Shown: positions 44,293 through 54,995 of the stretch, one piece after another
How the letters are laid out: each line of letters opens with the position of its first letter
Numbering within the stretch: the stretch's first letter is position 1
Source: Capitella teleta
Taxonomy: Eukaryota > Annelida > Polychaeta > Capitellidae
DNA length: 64,000 bases
NCBI GenBank assembly: GCA_000328365.1
Contig: KB296703.1
Location: forward strand, 134,445 to 198,444
Direction of reading: 5' to 3'
Notes under the pieces: model-generated
Databases searched by the model: none
What the model saw: the letters and a program-made list of their open reading frames with translations, nothing else
Told to the model about the DNA's origin: nothing
Translations under genes and position numbers: made by a program

Positions 44293-45954
44293 TTAAAAAA
44301 AATTCATGTCCAATCTTTCACTCTCTGAATCAATTTCAGATTTTATGTCCAATCTTTCACTCTCCGAATCAATTTCAGATTTTATGTCCAATCTTTCACT
44401 CTCCGAATCAATTTCAGATTTTATGTCCAATCTTTCACTCTCCGAATCAATTTCAGATTTTATGTCCAATCTTTCACTCTCAGAATCTTCCAATCTGTTG
44501 GGGTTCTTTTGTGTTTCTGGAAAAGAAAGAAAACTTATAAGTGACGTTCATCATATTACATTTTATCATTGAGCCATTCTTGAATTAAAACCACAAATGA
44601 AGCAATTAATGATTACTAATACATTGTATCTCAAAACTGGATAGCAAATTAAAAGGGAATTAATATGTTGGCTATAGTACAATGTATGACTTATTAACAT
44701 AAGTACATACTTTATAAGTTATAAGGAGCTCTTAATAATCTATTGAAACTCATTTGGCAGCAGTCACAGCACCGGTGGCAACAACACCAATTGTGAGCTT
44801 TAAATAATATCTAATTTTTTAATACATCAATACATGTACAGTATTATAAGTGTTGAACATCATTTTAGGGAATGTATATTTAATACCACGGTCCCAAAGG
44901 GAGTGGCATGAAGAACACGCCCGAGTGAAGGTTGAGATCAAGGAGCTTGAATTATGACTATGAACCTGAGCGATCCTTTCGATGTTTGCGGTTCGAACGG
45001 GGCTTTGGCTGGAGATGGAGTGCAGAGAAGACTGAAGGAATTGCGCCCTCTCGCACACGCACACAAGACAGACTGGTACGATCCATGTCCTTTTCTAGGA
45101 AGTGGCAGGAGCACAGCACAGCAAACTTGGAGGGAGTGAAATTCTCTCGACGTGTGGCAGCAATCCATTTCTTCCGCAACCCTGGACACCTCGGGAATCT
45201 GGGAAACAAGATGATTTTTGGATTTTTAAAATTTTTATTTCATGAGATATATGCACAAGTGGTGTACAAGTACAAAATATTCATATAAGAAAGAACGAGA
45301 GAAGAAAAACAGAGAGACACACAGACACTCAAATTGACATGTCATTATAAGTGATAAACAGCTCAAGTGTAAAACTTTAGTCACAGCATAATGAATTTAA
45401 AAGGGAGTTGAACTCCTCCCTCGTCCACCCATTAGTGATAAATCCACTTCTCTCTCGCAGACAGATAAGATCCATTAAGCCACCTCTTTGTTGGGTGGCG
45501 TCATCAATAGAAAACTTTGAGAGGAAAGAGAAATCCTCACTAAGGAGTCGGTGCCTAGGCATACCAATTACCAAGCTATGCATGCATAAATGAACAATAT
45601 TAGAACTCAAACAAATGTATTACGTACATGCATAACAAAAGAGTACATGTGTCAAAAAATCAATAGCTGGGTGTTTAACAGGCGGGGAAAACAAAAAACA
45701 AAAAACAAAAAAAAACGTATTCTGTGTTAACAACTAGCTTAATGAATTACTATTATAGCCTGATCAGTCTACAATTATCACTGTACGTAGACGCATGAAA
45801 ATTTCGCTATATTCGCGAAAAAATACTTTTTATCCCAATCTTAGGGCTTGATAGCCTAATATATAACTCTTGAAACATACTTGTGAAATGTTATTCCATC
45901 CTTGCGATCTCTTTCTGGTCTTCGCTGACACCCAAAGGCCGAGCAAACAGGCAT
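44293..45954 (-). CDS. THAP zinc-finger protein with C-terminal acidic repeats
   Basis: Three exons (45881-45954, 44966-45198, 44293-44516) join in phase to 176 aa. Residues 1-82 are a THAP domain: Cys4 and Cys9 (CSAFGC), ITFHKFPR, WIAATRRENFTPS, Cys54 and His57 (LCSCHF), and AIPSVF in place of the usual AVPTIF, giving the full C2CH zinc site. A basic linker (residues 85-110) follows. Then comes a 13-residue repeat, DSESERLDIKSEI, about 4.7 times, encoded by a 39-bp minisatellite. Exon 3 has a strong pyrimidine tract and CCAG acceptor. THAP domains bind DNA sequence-specifically, in host regulators and in P-element transposases. No transposase domain is seen, so this is probably a host DNA-binding protein. 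It lies head to head with ZMPSTE24, with 404 bp between starts. Confidence 0.82.
44306..44488. repeat. 39-bp coding minisatellite, about 4.7 copies
   Basis: Units begin at 44306, 44345, 44384, 44423 and 44462; the internal copies are almost identical. The 39-bp period is a multiple of three and keeps the minus-strand frame open, giving 13-residue repeats in the THAP protein. Near identity implies recent expansion or homogenisation. Confidence 0.95.
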
Positions 45955-46358
45955 TTTTTTCAAACAAAATTCCACGCTGAAAAGCTGTTGAGAATGTTAG
46001 GTTAACCAAGATGGCGACTTGTCATAACGTCACCTTTAGAGTATTATATAGTTCCTATAAGTGGCATTTCATGATAAATCGTTATTCTTACATCCGTCCT
46101 AAATAAGTGTACATTATTTTATCTAAGCATTAGTACATGTATACGAAATTTACATTTAATTGCCAAATAATACTAATATATGAAGCAAACACTTTTTCCA
46201 ACAATCAATGAATCATAACGTTCAATTATTCCCGCGCGGACGAATAGACCGGCGGCTATTCTCTCAAGTGCGGACGAATAGCAGGAGTCTTCTCAGTCTG
46301 GGATCTCATGTCGAAAACGCTTCTGTTTCACATTCGTCCGTAACCATTTGGATCGAGA
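45955..46358. promoter_or_regulatory. THAP/ZMPSTE24 shared upstream region
   Basis: 404 bp between two divergent ATG codons. It contains AAGATGGCGAC at about 46007, a match to the YY1 core (AAGATGGCG), common in bidirectional housekeeping promoters. Two CGGACGAATAG-type repeats occur at about 46236 and 46271. Confidence 0.5.
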
Positions 46359-49300
46359 ATGTCAATGGAGCTAAGCAGCGAGGACATCTTCAACGCTGTC
46401 CTCGCCTTCCTTTGGGTGGTCTACGTGTGGGAAACGTATCTCTCGTACCGGCAGGTAATGGCCAGCTGTCAACATGGCAACACCGCCTATTATCGCTCAC
46501 GTGAATTCACATTATCATCATGACAGTACTGTCACCGTCACTGTCACTATGGAGACAATAAAAATCACTCTTATAAAAGACCTCTTATCATAGATCAGAG
46601 AAATGGGCGAAAATAAGAAAAAGATGATTGAAGTCTTATGCAATTTTGATTTATTTTAAGTAGAGCTGGACAAATAGTGCTTCAACACGCGTTACACGGA
46701 TACACGGATAACGGATATCCGTGTTACTAATATCCGATGGACATGGACACGGATAGTTTTGCCCAAACACGGGAGCATGCACCTGCAGCGTAATGCCCCA
46801 GCGCCTGGCACACGCTGTGAGGGGCACTGGATAGCGCAGTGGGTTAAACCGCTGACTACAATCCTATGCCGACCGTGGGGGTCGAGGTCCCGGGTTTGAG
46901 ACCCGATCATGCCGCGGGCGTTATGTTTGTGAATTATAATTGTAATCCGTTATAATTGTAATTCTTCTGTGACTCTGCAGTGCTGCCCAACTGCGTAACA
47001 AGGCCGGGTGCTGTGTACTACTGTCTATGGTGGTATGCAGGATAAAGAACCTTGGGATTTATCGATAAGAGTAGGGGGAAACCCCGGTCCCGGGCCTTCT
47101 GTTCTGGCGCCGTATCATCCGATTGGATTGGGTGGAGCCGTAAAACCCCATCACTCACTCAATCTGGCACACGTTGTGAGCGTTAAAGCCACGCTCTGCC
47201 TACAGCAGTTAAAGACAAAGAACCTGCTGTCATCTTTCTTGCTTCTTGTACATTTTTTTTATCAAAACGTTCAGAATAAGTTTCATGAGGCATCGCACAT
47301 GCAGACAGCTCGCTTGCCTGTCGATTTCACAGAGGTGAATTCCTTATCAGCATAGGCTATTTTGAATATTTTTCCCCAACTGCACGAGTTGCAGATTATA
47401 AGCCCAAGATGCAAGGACAGTAATGTGCACTTTATGCTACATTGTACACTTTCAACAAACATGATTTGGAAGTGTACAAACTTAGTAACTTCATGAGGCG
47501 CAAGTCAGTTCATGGCAATTGTTGTATAGAAAGTTTGAAATAATTCAAGTCGCTCGATCGCCAAGTACATGTTTATTAACTGAACATGTCTGATCAATTT
47601 CAAACATGTTTCAAGGATGATAAAGTGATGAAATAATATTATTAATATTATAATTAATATTATTTATGGTTCACACGAAAACGGTAATTAACAAAGCTGT
47701 CACGTGTTGAAAAATAAGCATTAAAGGAGATAGTCAACAACACGGGGTTACGTCACTCTTGCGTGATGACTGAAGAAATTCAAGGGCATAGAATTGTGTT
47801 TATTTAAAACAAATCAGAATTAGCACATTGTTGACATCGTGTAATCTTGTAATTGACATCACTCAGCTTCAGTGAGCAGCATTTGTGTGCGGAATGGCTG
47901 TGTGCTACGCTCACTGTGCACTCAATACGGACACTTCAATTTTACTCTATCTGTGATGAAACACGTTACGGATAGTACTGAACACACCCTATACCCGACG
48001 GATCATAAAATATAATATAATGAATAATATGGGAGTGTCATCTACTGCATTAAATTTTCCTGAGCATGCTTATGTTCGCTACACTGGTTTGGGAAGCAAC
48101 AAAGGGTCATATATTTTAGGTCAATCTTTGGCTCAAAGTTTCAGCCTCTGAAATTCTGAAAAATTCAATGTTATCCCATCGCTAAATCTAATAGTAAAAA
48201 TACCCCTAAAAAAGGCGTTAAACGTACATCCTTTGAAGTTCAATCTCACGTGAGGAGAGATGTCGGATGATTGAATATTAATTTACAAAATGGTTATTCA
48301 GGATCAGAGAGATGAGAGGCATTCCCACAGAATTCTTCTGATCATTTGAACATTGTCGTTGCAGAGGGAGCTCTATAGGTCGTCAGTTGGCAAGATTCCG
48401 GTTGAGTTGGATGGCGTTCTGGAGGAAGAAACGTTTGAGAAAGCACGTCTGTACAACTTGGACCGCAGTGTGTTTGGCTTCTGGTCAGGCCTCTACTCCC
48501 AAATCACAACTTCCGTGAGTTTTATCTCTCCTTGTCAATATCTTTAAAATCAGAATTAATTTCAGCTGATTCTTGTATTTGGTGGAATTCCTTTTCTCTG
48601 GCGCATCTCCGGTTCTCTCATTGCCCAGTTTGGCCTCGATGCAGAATATGAGGTGAGTTCACCTCTCCCTTGCTCCGCTGCTTATAAACGAGCGTATTTC
48701 CAGATCACCCAGTCGATGGTGTTCCTCGTGGGCTCGGTCCTATACAGCACGATTGACGGTCTTCCCTGGAGCATCTACAGTACGTTTGTGATTGAGGAGC
48801 TTCACGGCTTCAACAAGCAGGTTGGCCGATAAAATCCGCTCGTTCAAAGTTCAAAGTTCGTCTCGTTTAATCTCAGACGCTTGGCTTCTTCTTCAAAGAC
48901 ATGGTGAAGAAGTTGGTGGTGTCCTTGGCACTGGCGCTACCCATCATTGCTGCGCTTCTGTACATCATTAAAATCGGAGGCGATTATTTCTTTGTCTATG
49001 TGTGGATGTTTACGCTGTTCATATCTCTGTCTCTGATCACTGTGTACGCTGATTACATCGCTCCTCTCTTTGATAAATTCACTCCTCTTCCTGACGGAGA
49101 TCTCAAGTCACAAATCGAATCGTTGGCGGCCGGAATCGACTTCCCTCTCAAGAAACTGTTTGTGGTCGAAGGTGAGTGAGATTGCAGACACCAGGGGGAG
49201 CCGTGACTGAGTCTCGTTCCAGGGTCGAAACGGTCGTCTCACAGCAACGCGTACTTCTACGGCTTCTTCAAGAATAAGCGAATTGTTCTTTTTGACACTT

Positions 49301-50025
49301 TGCTCGAAGATTTTGCTCCGATGAACAAAGAGAGCGAGGAGGCCAAACCAGAGGTCCCCTCCCCGGTTCGTATAAACCCCCACCTCCCCAAATCACACAA
49401 ATATTTCATCTAATTCTTCGCTTAGGAAGGAGAAAAACTCGGAGACAAAGAAAAGAAGAAGATTGGCTGCAACAACAACGAAATTCTCGCTGTTTTGGGT
49501 CACGAATTAGGTCACTGGAAGCTATCTCACAACCTGAAAAACCTCGTCATTGGACAAGTGCGAATCCTCCCGTCGCAACTGAACTCGGTTTAATCAAAAC
49601 TCTGCTCCTCAGTTCAACACGTTCTTCTGCTTCATGGTGTTTGGTCTGCTGATGAACCGTTCAGAATTGTACGAAGCGTTTGGTTTCACCTCTCAGCCCA
49701 CCTTAATTGGTCTGCTCATCATTTTCCAGTTCATCTTCTCTCCATATAACGAGGTACAGTCTCCCGTTTTGAGGCTAGACCCTTTTTTAACTCTCTTCGC
49801 TTTCAGCTCCTCTCTTTCTGCATGACCGTTCTCAGTCGCAAGTTTGAGTTTGAAGCCGACCGCTTTGCCAAATCACTCGGACGAGCTGCTCCGTTGCGGT
49901 CAGCACTAGTCAAGCTGAACAAGGACAACCTCGGCTTCCCTATTTCCGATTGGCTGTACTCCACCTGGCACTACTCCCACCCCCCTCTGATCGAGCGCAT
50001 GAAGGCGCTGGAGAAGGAGGAATGA
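46359..50025 (+). CDS. ZMPSTE24: CAAX prenyl protease 1 (STE24 family)
   Basis: Nine exons (46359-46454, 48365-48514, 48566-48652, 48704-48820, 48877-49171, 49223-49365, 49426-49557, 49613-49753, 49807-50025) join in phase to 459 aa, close to the 475 of the human protein. Zinc ligands: HELGH at 322-326 and the Glu in [10 protein letters not shown] (about 401). Other signatures: [78 protein letters not shown] and [11 protein letters not shown]. Several hydrophobic helices fit the seven-span ER and inner-nuclear-membrane barrel. The enzyme cleaves after the prenylated Cys of CAAX proteins and matures prelamin A in vertebrates. Intron 1 (1.9 kb) holds a SINE; the others are mostly 50-60 bp. Divergent from the THAP gene. 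Confidence 0.97.
46822..47163 (+). mobile_element. tRNA-derived SINE, copy 4, with target duplication
   Basis: Lies in intron 1 of ZMPSTE24. A box TAGCGCAGTGGG, B box GGGTTTGAGACC, body and TCACT tail as in copy 2. Flanked by a 17-bp duplication CTGGCACACGCTGTGAG (46805-46821) and CTGGCACACGTTGTGAG (47164-47180), one mismatch. This independently confirms the element's ends. Confidence 0.9.
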
Positions 50026-50409
50026 TTGCGTCATCATGTCAGAACCATCTCTGTCAGTGTTTCAAATTGTTCCGTTTGTCTTGGTAATATATTCGTCATG
50101 TTTCATGATTGGTGAAGTTTAATTTCTTTTCTATTTGCTTCGTTATTTGAGAGATGTGTGAATTTTGTATTTATTTCAAGCTGTGAGTTTGGAACGCTCG
50201 ATTCATCTTTTGGATCCATTAAGCCAATATTCAAGAACAACTTGTGCGTTTCTTTTCCTTTCTTATTCTGAGGGTCATTTTTGTGAACTTGACTCTTCTT
50301 CAAATTTTGTATCCTCGTAATTTTGCTATTGATTGTAAAATATATTCATGAATATTTATAGAATGGCTTTGAAATGATTATGTAGAAGTAATGCACTGCT
50401 GATGAATTA

Positions 50410-51380
50410 CAGTAGTACCTGTGACTAATGAACAGTGCTGGATCCAAGAAAAAGCGTTCGTAGTTCGGGGTGTTCGTTAGTCATGGTTGGGTAAAATTAG
50501 TTCACTGGTAACTCATGCTAGCTTTGCATCAACAATTCAGCAATCAACAATAACTGCCATGAAGTATAATGTTTATACATGGTTTATTGAATCATTTTAT
50601 TCTGTTCTGTGTAAGTTAATCTCCATCGATGGAGCTGTAACTCTACTCCATCTCTTTGAAACGCGCTTCGCCTCTGAGCGTGAGACGGGGCTTCGCCTGC
50701 GACTCCACCGCTGAACCAGCGCTTGCAAGTCGTCATGCTCCTCGGGGGAGCTTGCTTCTGCTTGCTGCATTAACTTTTAACGCTGTCGAGTGACCACGTG
50801 CTTACTCCTAAATAGTATCTCAACGACAATTGGCTGATTTGACAGGGTAAAGTTAAGCCCCGCCCATTGACCCGCTAAAATTGACTTCACCCAGTTTTTT
50901 TTGTTTTTGTTTTTCAGTTTTCTACTGTGTGTATGCATAATTATGACCACAATTTATTCTCGTATTAAGTGCAACATAACATACATATCAGCCTTAATCA
51001 TTTTAAACACCTTACAAGCCTTTAAAAACTACCCTTCAGGTGTTACAGGCGCCGCGCACACGGCCGTCTCAGCGGAATTCTATTAACTTGCAAACAGCGA
51101 ACAGGCACACAACAGCTCGCAAGTATAATTACAGCAACCTATATACCCGCTAAACACCGTAGAACGTCTTTAATAGTGTGCTTTGTGCATTTGTCATTAG
51201 ATTTTATTATCTTTTAATTGAAAAAATGTGAAATTAAAATATTTTATTTCTGAGGGGGGTGTTCGCTGCTCAGGAGTGATTTCCTATTGGTTAACATGCA
51301 AGTGAGTTGCGTCCAAAGAAAACCGTTCGTTAGAGAGGACTGTTCGCTAGAGGTGTGTTCGTTAGTCGCAGGTACGACTA
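50410..51380. mobile_element. pogo/Tigger-type MITE
   Basis: About 970 bp with inverted ends: left CAGTAGTACCTGTGACTAAT (50410, preceded by TA) and right, complemented, TAGTCGTACCTGCGACTAAC (from 51380). The CAGT-GTACCT-start followed by CTAACGAACA matches ends of pogo/Tigger-type mariner elements, which duplicate TA. Further GTTCGTTAG / CTAACGAAC repeats lie inside each end. No transposase is visible, so it is non-autonomous. It sits in the gap between ZMPSTE24 and PSMG1. Confidence 0.75.
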
Positions 51381-51462
51381 TTGAAAAGTAAACTTTTATA
51401 AATCATAACTAAAAAAATACAAAACAATTAAATACTTTATTACACAAATAGAAAACACCAAA

Positions 51463-54400
51463 TCACAAATAGAGTGTGTTCTCTTTTGTTTTGGAATCGA
51501 GTAATTTTGCAAGTTGTTCATCAGCTGTAGCTGAGTTCACCTGAGAGAGAAAAAAGAAAAAAGTAACGAAGTTGAAATTTGATGAACTATTGAACCTCAC
51601 CGAAATGAATGATTTAAACGTTGGAATCTGTTCGAGATCTTTGAATTTCCTGACCGTCCTCTGATCGGGAAGAATGAGATCAGAGTAAACGACGTACAAA
51701 CAGCAAGCGACGCTTTTCACCTGGCACAATGTCAACACTAAGAAGAGCAATGGAAAAAAACATCAGAGTGAGCGCTAAGTTGAAAAACAGAGAAATCTGG
51801 CAGAATATCAGCTCAAAGCAAAGAGGAATGAAGTGCGAGATGGAAGCACCTTGAGCTGATAAGCCAGCGATTGTGTTCGGTTGTTCAAGGTAGGGACAAA
51901 AGGCGTGCTTCGTTTCTGCGTCAGTCTTAAGCGCTCTCAAGAACGGAACTTGAAGATCGTCCGAAATCAGCTCTGAGCGATATTGACTGACGCTCACAGA
52001 TGTCAGCACAATCACCCGTGAATTGCTCAGATTTAGTTTTGAAAAAGACTGGAAATAAATGAACTCATAAATTGGTCAACAAACAATTCGACGCTGGTTA
52101 CCTGATCGACAAGAGAGAACGTCAACTCCGGTAAAACCTCATCGCGACATTGCATCATGACGACACTGGGCGTGTCAGTCAGCAGATGAATGAGGCAAGG
52201 ACTGAGGGGAGATGACCTTGAACTCTGACCCATCATGATCAAATCATCGTCGTCATCATCGTCTGCTCTGTCTAATGTCGCTTGGCCTAAGAGTTTGGTC
52301 GGTCGGCCATTCAGCATGTAGATTTGCATGAAAGCTGCAGAAAACAGGAAACAGAAATGCCGGAATAATGCGATGCTTCTTGATGCTCACCAGAGGCGGC
52401 AGGACCAACAGCCACCACGAGAGAGGCGCATTTCAACGTCTCTTCAGAAATAAGCGTCGTATTCCATTTGAATGATATCGAACTGAAATGATGACAAGAA
52501 ATTTCAAGTTTGCTACAATTTATTCCAAAATTTGTTAAATGCAAGTTTAAATTAGTCAGTATAATTACACAGGCAAACAGGATTGCCCTTAAGACGAGAT
52601 CGCCAGAACCTTGAGCATGTAACTTACTTAACCATTAGCTAGTCATACTTGTAGTGCTGTGATCCTGTCATCAGGGCCTATAATGCTCATTTTTAAAACA
52701 GTTTTAAAAAGTTGCACAGACCAAATTAACAGGTCAAGAATTTCACTCGTTATTTACTCTCATGGGATTGTTCATACTCAAGAGTTTTATCGATTATAAT
52801 AAGGCTGGGCGAATAGTGAAATAACCCAAATAATGAATAACAAATAATCGGGTGGTTACTATTCACCGAACCCGAACCCCAATACGAATATTTGTGATTG
52901 TTAAAAAAAATAAAAAAATAAAATAAAAACAAATTCCCCCTACAATCACAACTTTTTCTTACTAGAATTTTGTGTTAGAGAACAGTGCAGGATATGTTAG
53001 TGCTCTCTATTAACTTCATAAGCACATGTACCAGTTCACGGACTGTTACTGGTGAAAAGCTAGTATTTACATAAATGTTCCTAATCCCCCATGATAGACC
53101 AAGCTGCCATGTTTTTGCCATTACAACCAATGATCAACTCTTTGTAATATTTCATCATACTAATTTCATGTACTAGTAGACCTAATGGATCAGAGGGATT
53201 ACAGTCATCACATAATCAACCGCAAGAAAAAAATAATCGCTAGTATAAACAGTGTATGAAATCGACAGTATTGATAACCTGAATATGCTCCTGCACTGCC
53301 GCCTCGTGGTTTCAATTCAATCACATTCAATGTTGTAATCAACTTCCTAGCTATGCATGTCAGCAGTAACAAATGTGAACTTTTGACCTTTCTCCACTCT
53401 CGCCTGCTGATCAATTTCACCAAATGGCTCTAACACAAAGTAATTCATACCATGGCAACTGAATCATGGTTGAAAATTTTCCCAATATTAATGACTTGTA
53501 GTGTTACAAGTATTTAATCTGTCGACATCTTGACACAAGGTTCAGCAGCATATTTTTTATAAAGGCTACTGACGCATCCCAACCAATTAAGTCACCATTC
53601 AGAGAAGAGGCGCGCGATGCATTCTCAGTTGATCACTGGTTTCAGCAAGCGGAGCATTGTTTTGGTTGAATGATGTTGGAGCCGACGCCATATGTGGATA
53701 CAAGTAGAGGGGAAGGGGTAATGCATTATTGGAGAAGACAGGGTGGGGGAATCAATGAGATCGTTGCATCACCATGTGTAGATAGATATAACTATTTTAT
53801 TTGCTGAAGCAGATATCGCGCGCTCTGCTCGCTGTGCATGCAAGCTAGCAGCTTAAGCGGAGAAGGGGGATGGGATGGGATGCATGCAGTCTCGATGCTG
53901 TGGGTCGCCTTTAAGCCTTTAATTGCGCCGCTGCATTGTTTGCCGCAATGGAGCAGCGCGTCGCTCGGATTGAAATTTCGCGCCTTTCTTGGAAATGAGG
54001 CCGGGGTCGTACAAAAGGTTGAAAACTGAAGATTTTTGGAAGATACAACAACTATTGCCGTAAGATATGATTACAATTGATGTTTTGAGATGTATCCATG
54101 AGAGTAGGCTATTCACCTATTGTAATATTATTGTTGCCTGTTGGTGAAAGGCAATTTTTCATAAGGATAGGCAAGCTTTACATGGCAAACCATATGCCAC
54201 ATATTTATATAATAGGCTTACATCATGATGACCATCATGGATTTCAGAAACCAGGGATATCATCACTGGAGCAACAAGCAAGCAACCAGTGACTGAGTGA
54301 GCAACCAGTGAGCAACCAGTAATCAAATGTGAGGATTGGAACTGCATACATAAAGATCGGTATCTGGGTACACAAAGGTATAGGCCTACAGATAAGGATT

Positions 54401-54696
54401 CTATACTGGCCTCAGCCTATATGTAGCCCCCGTGTATTATAGACTACGCTACGGCTTGGGGAGCTAGCCTGTAGGGAGATATGGTGAGTAATCAAAACAC
54501 TGTATTATCGCCCACCGCTACATGGAATCAAAGGCGTAGAGATAAAGTAAAGAAGTACGTGCGTGTTTATTGAACTGTACGCTATTTCGTCACCGTTTGC
54601 TTACCATTTCGGCATATATTCCAGTTCGTCATCGTCGTCTTCCTCGTCTACAGCCCGAGACAGTGCTGGAACAATTTCTCCAAAGAAACTCGCCAT
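51463..54696 (-). CDS. PSMG1: Proteasome assembly chaperone 1 (PAC1)
   Basis: Six exons (54605-54696, 52391-52482, 52102-52334, 51850-52048, 51601-51737, 51463-51540) join in phase to 276 aa (human 288). The N-terminus MASFFGEIVPALSRAVDEED matches the family's MAATFFGEVV and acidic stretch. The best block is VPFLRALKTDAETK..CPYLEQPN, compared with SPFLRALKT..CPLLEQPN in human. LTLCQVKSVACCLYVVYSD corresponds to the human YCQVWKIPAILYLCYTD block. PAC1 with PAC2 scaffolds the alpha-ring of the 20S proteasome. Intron 1 is about 2.1 kb and, unless a further phase-matched exon is hidden there, exon 1 joins exon 2 directly. An Asp-rich insert (ADDDDDDDLIMM) is lineage-specific. AATAAA on the minus strand at 51436-51441 follows the stop. 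Confidence 0.9.
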
Positions 54697-54995
54697 TTTG
54701 TGTCCAAGGGGATTCTGGGAGGTGAGATTTCTCACAAAGTTTTCTTTAATTATACGAGTAATTCAGCGTAAATTGTGAATTATAACTCATAACAAAGAAA
54801 AAGGACAATAAAATTACCAATAAAACATAAATTATGTACATTAATAAAGTCTCGTTTAATCGTGATGAAAACATTTCGTGAGACGTCCTTGACCTCAAAG
54901 TGGCAACAGTTGGTGAAGAAAACGTCAAACGCAGTAAAACACAGGAAAAAATCAGCTCCTAAGATTCAAACTACGTGCTGAACGAATCCACAAAG
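54697..54995. promoter_or_regulatory. PSMG1/SYAP1 bidirectional promoter region
   Basis: Only 299 bp separate the divergent start codons, so the two genes must share their core promoter DNA. It is AT-rich in the middle and contains AAAATGGCGAG at the PSMG1 start. No TATA box at a convincing distance. Confidence 0.6.

Noticed and set aside
53208-53423. Possible extra PSMG1 exon (EPFGEIDQQARVEKG)
   Set aside because: Adding it after exon 1 creates an immediate stop, whereas exon 1 joins 52482 in phase.
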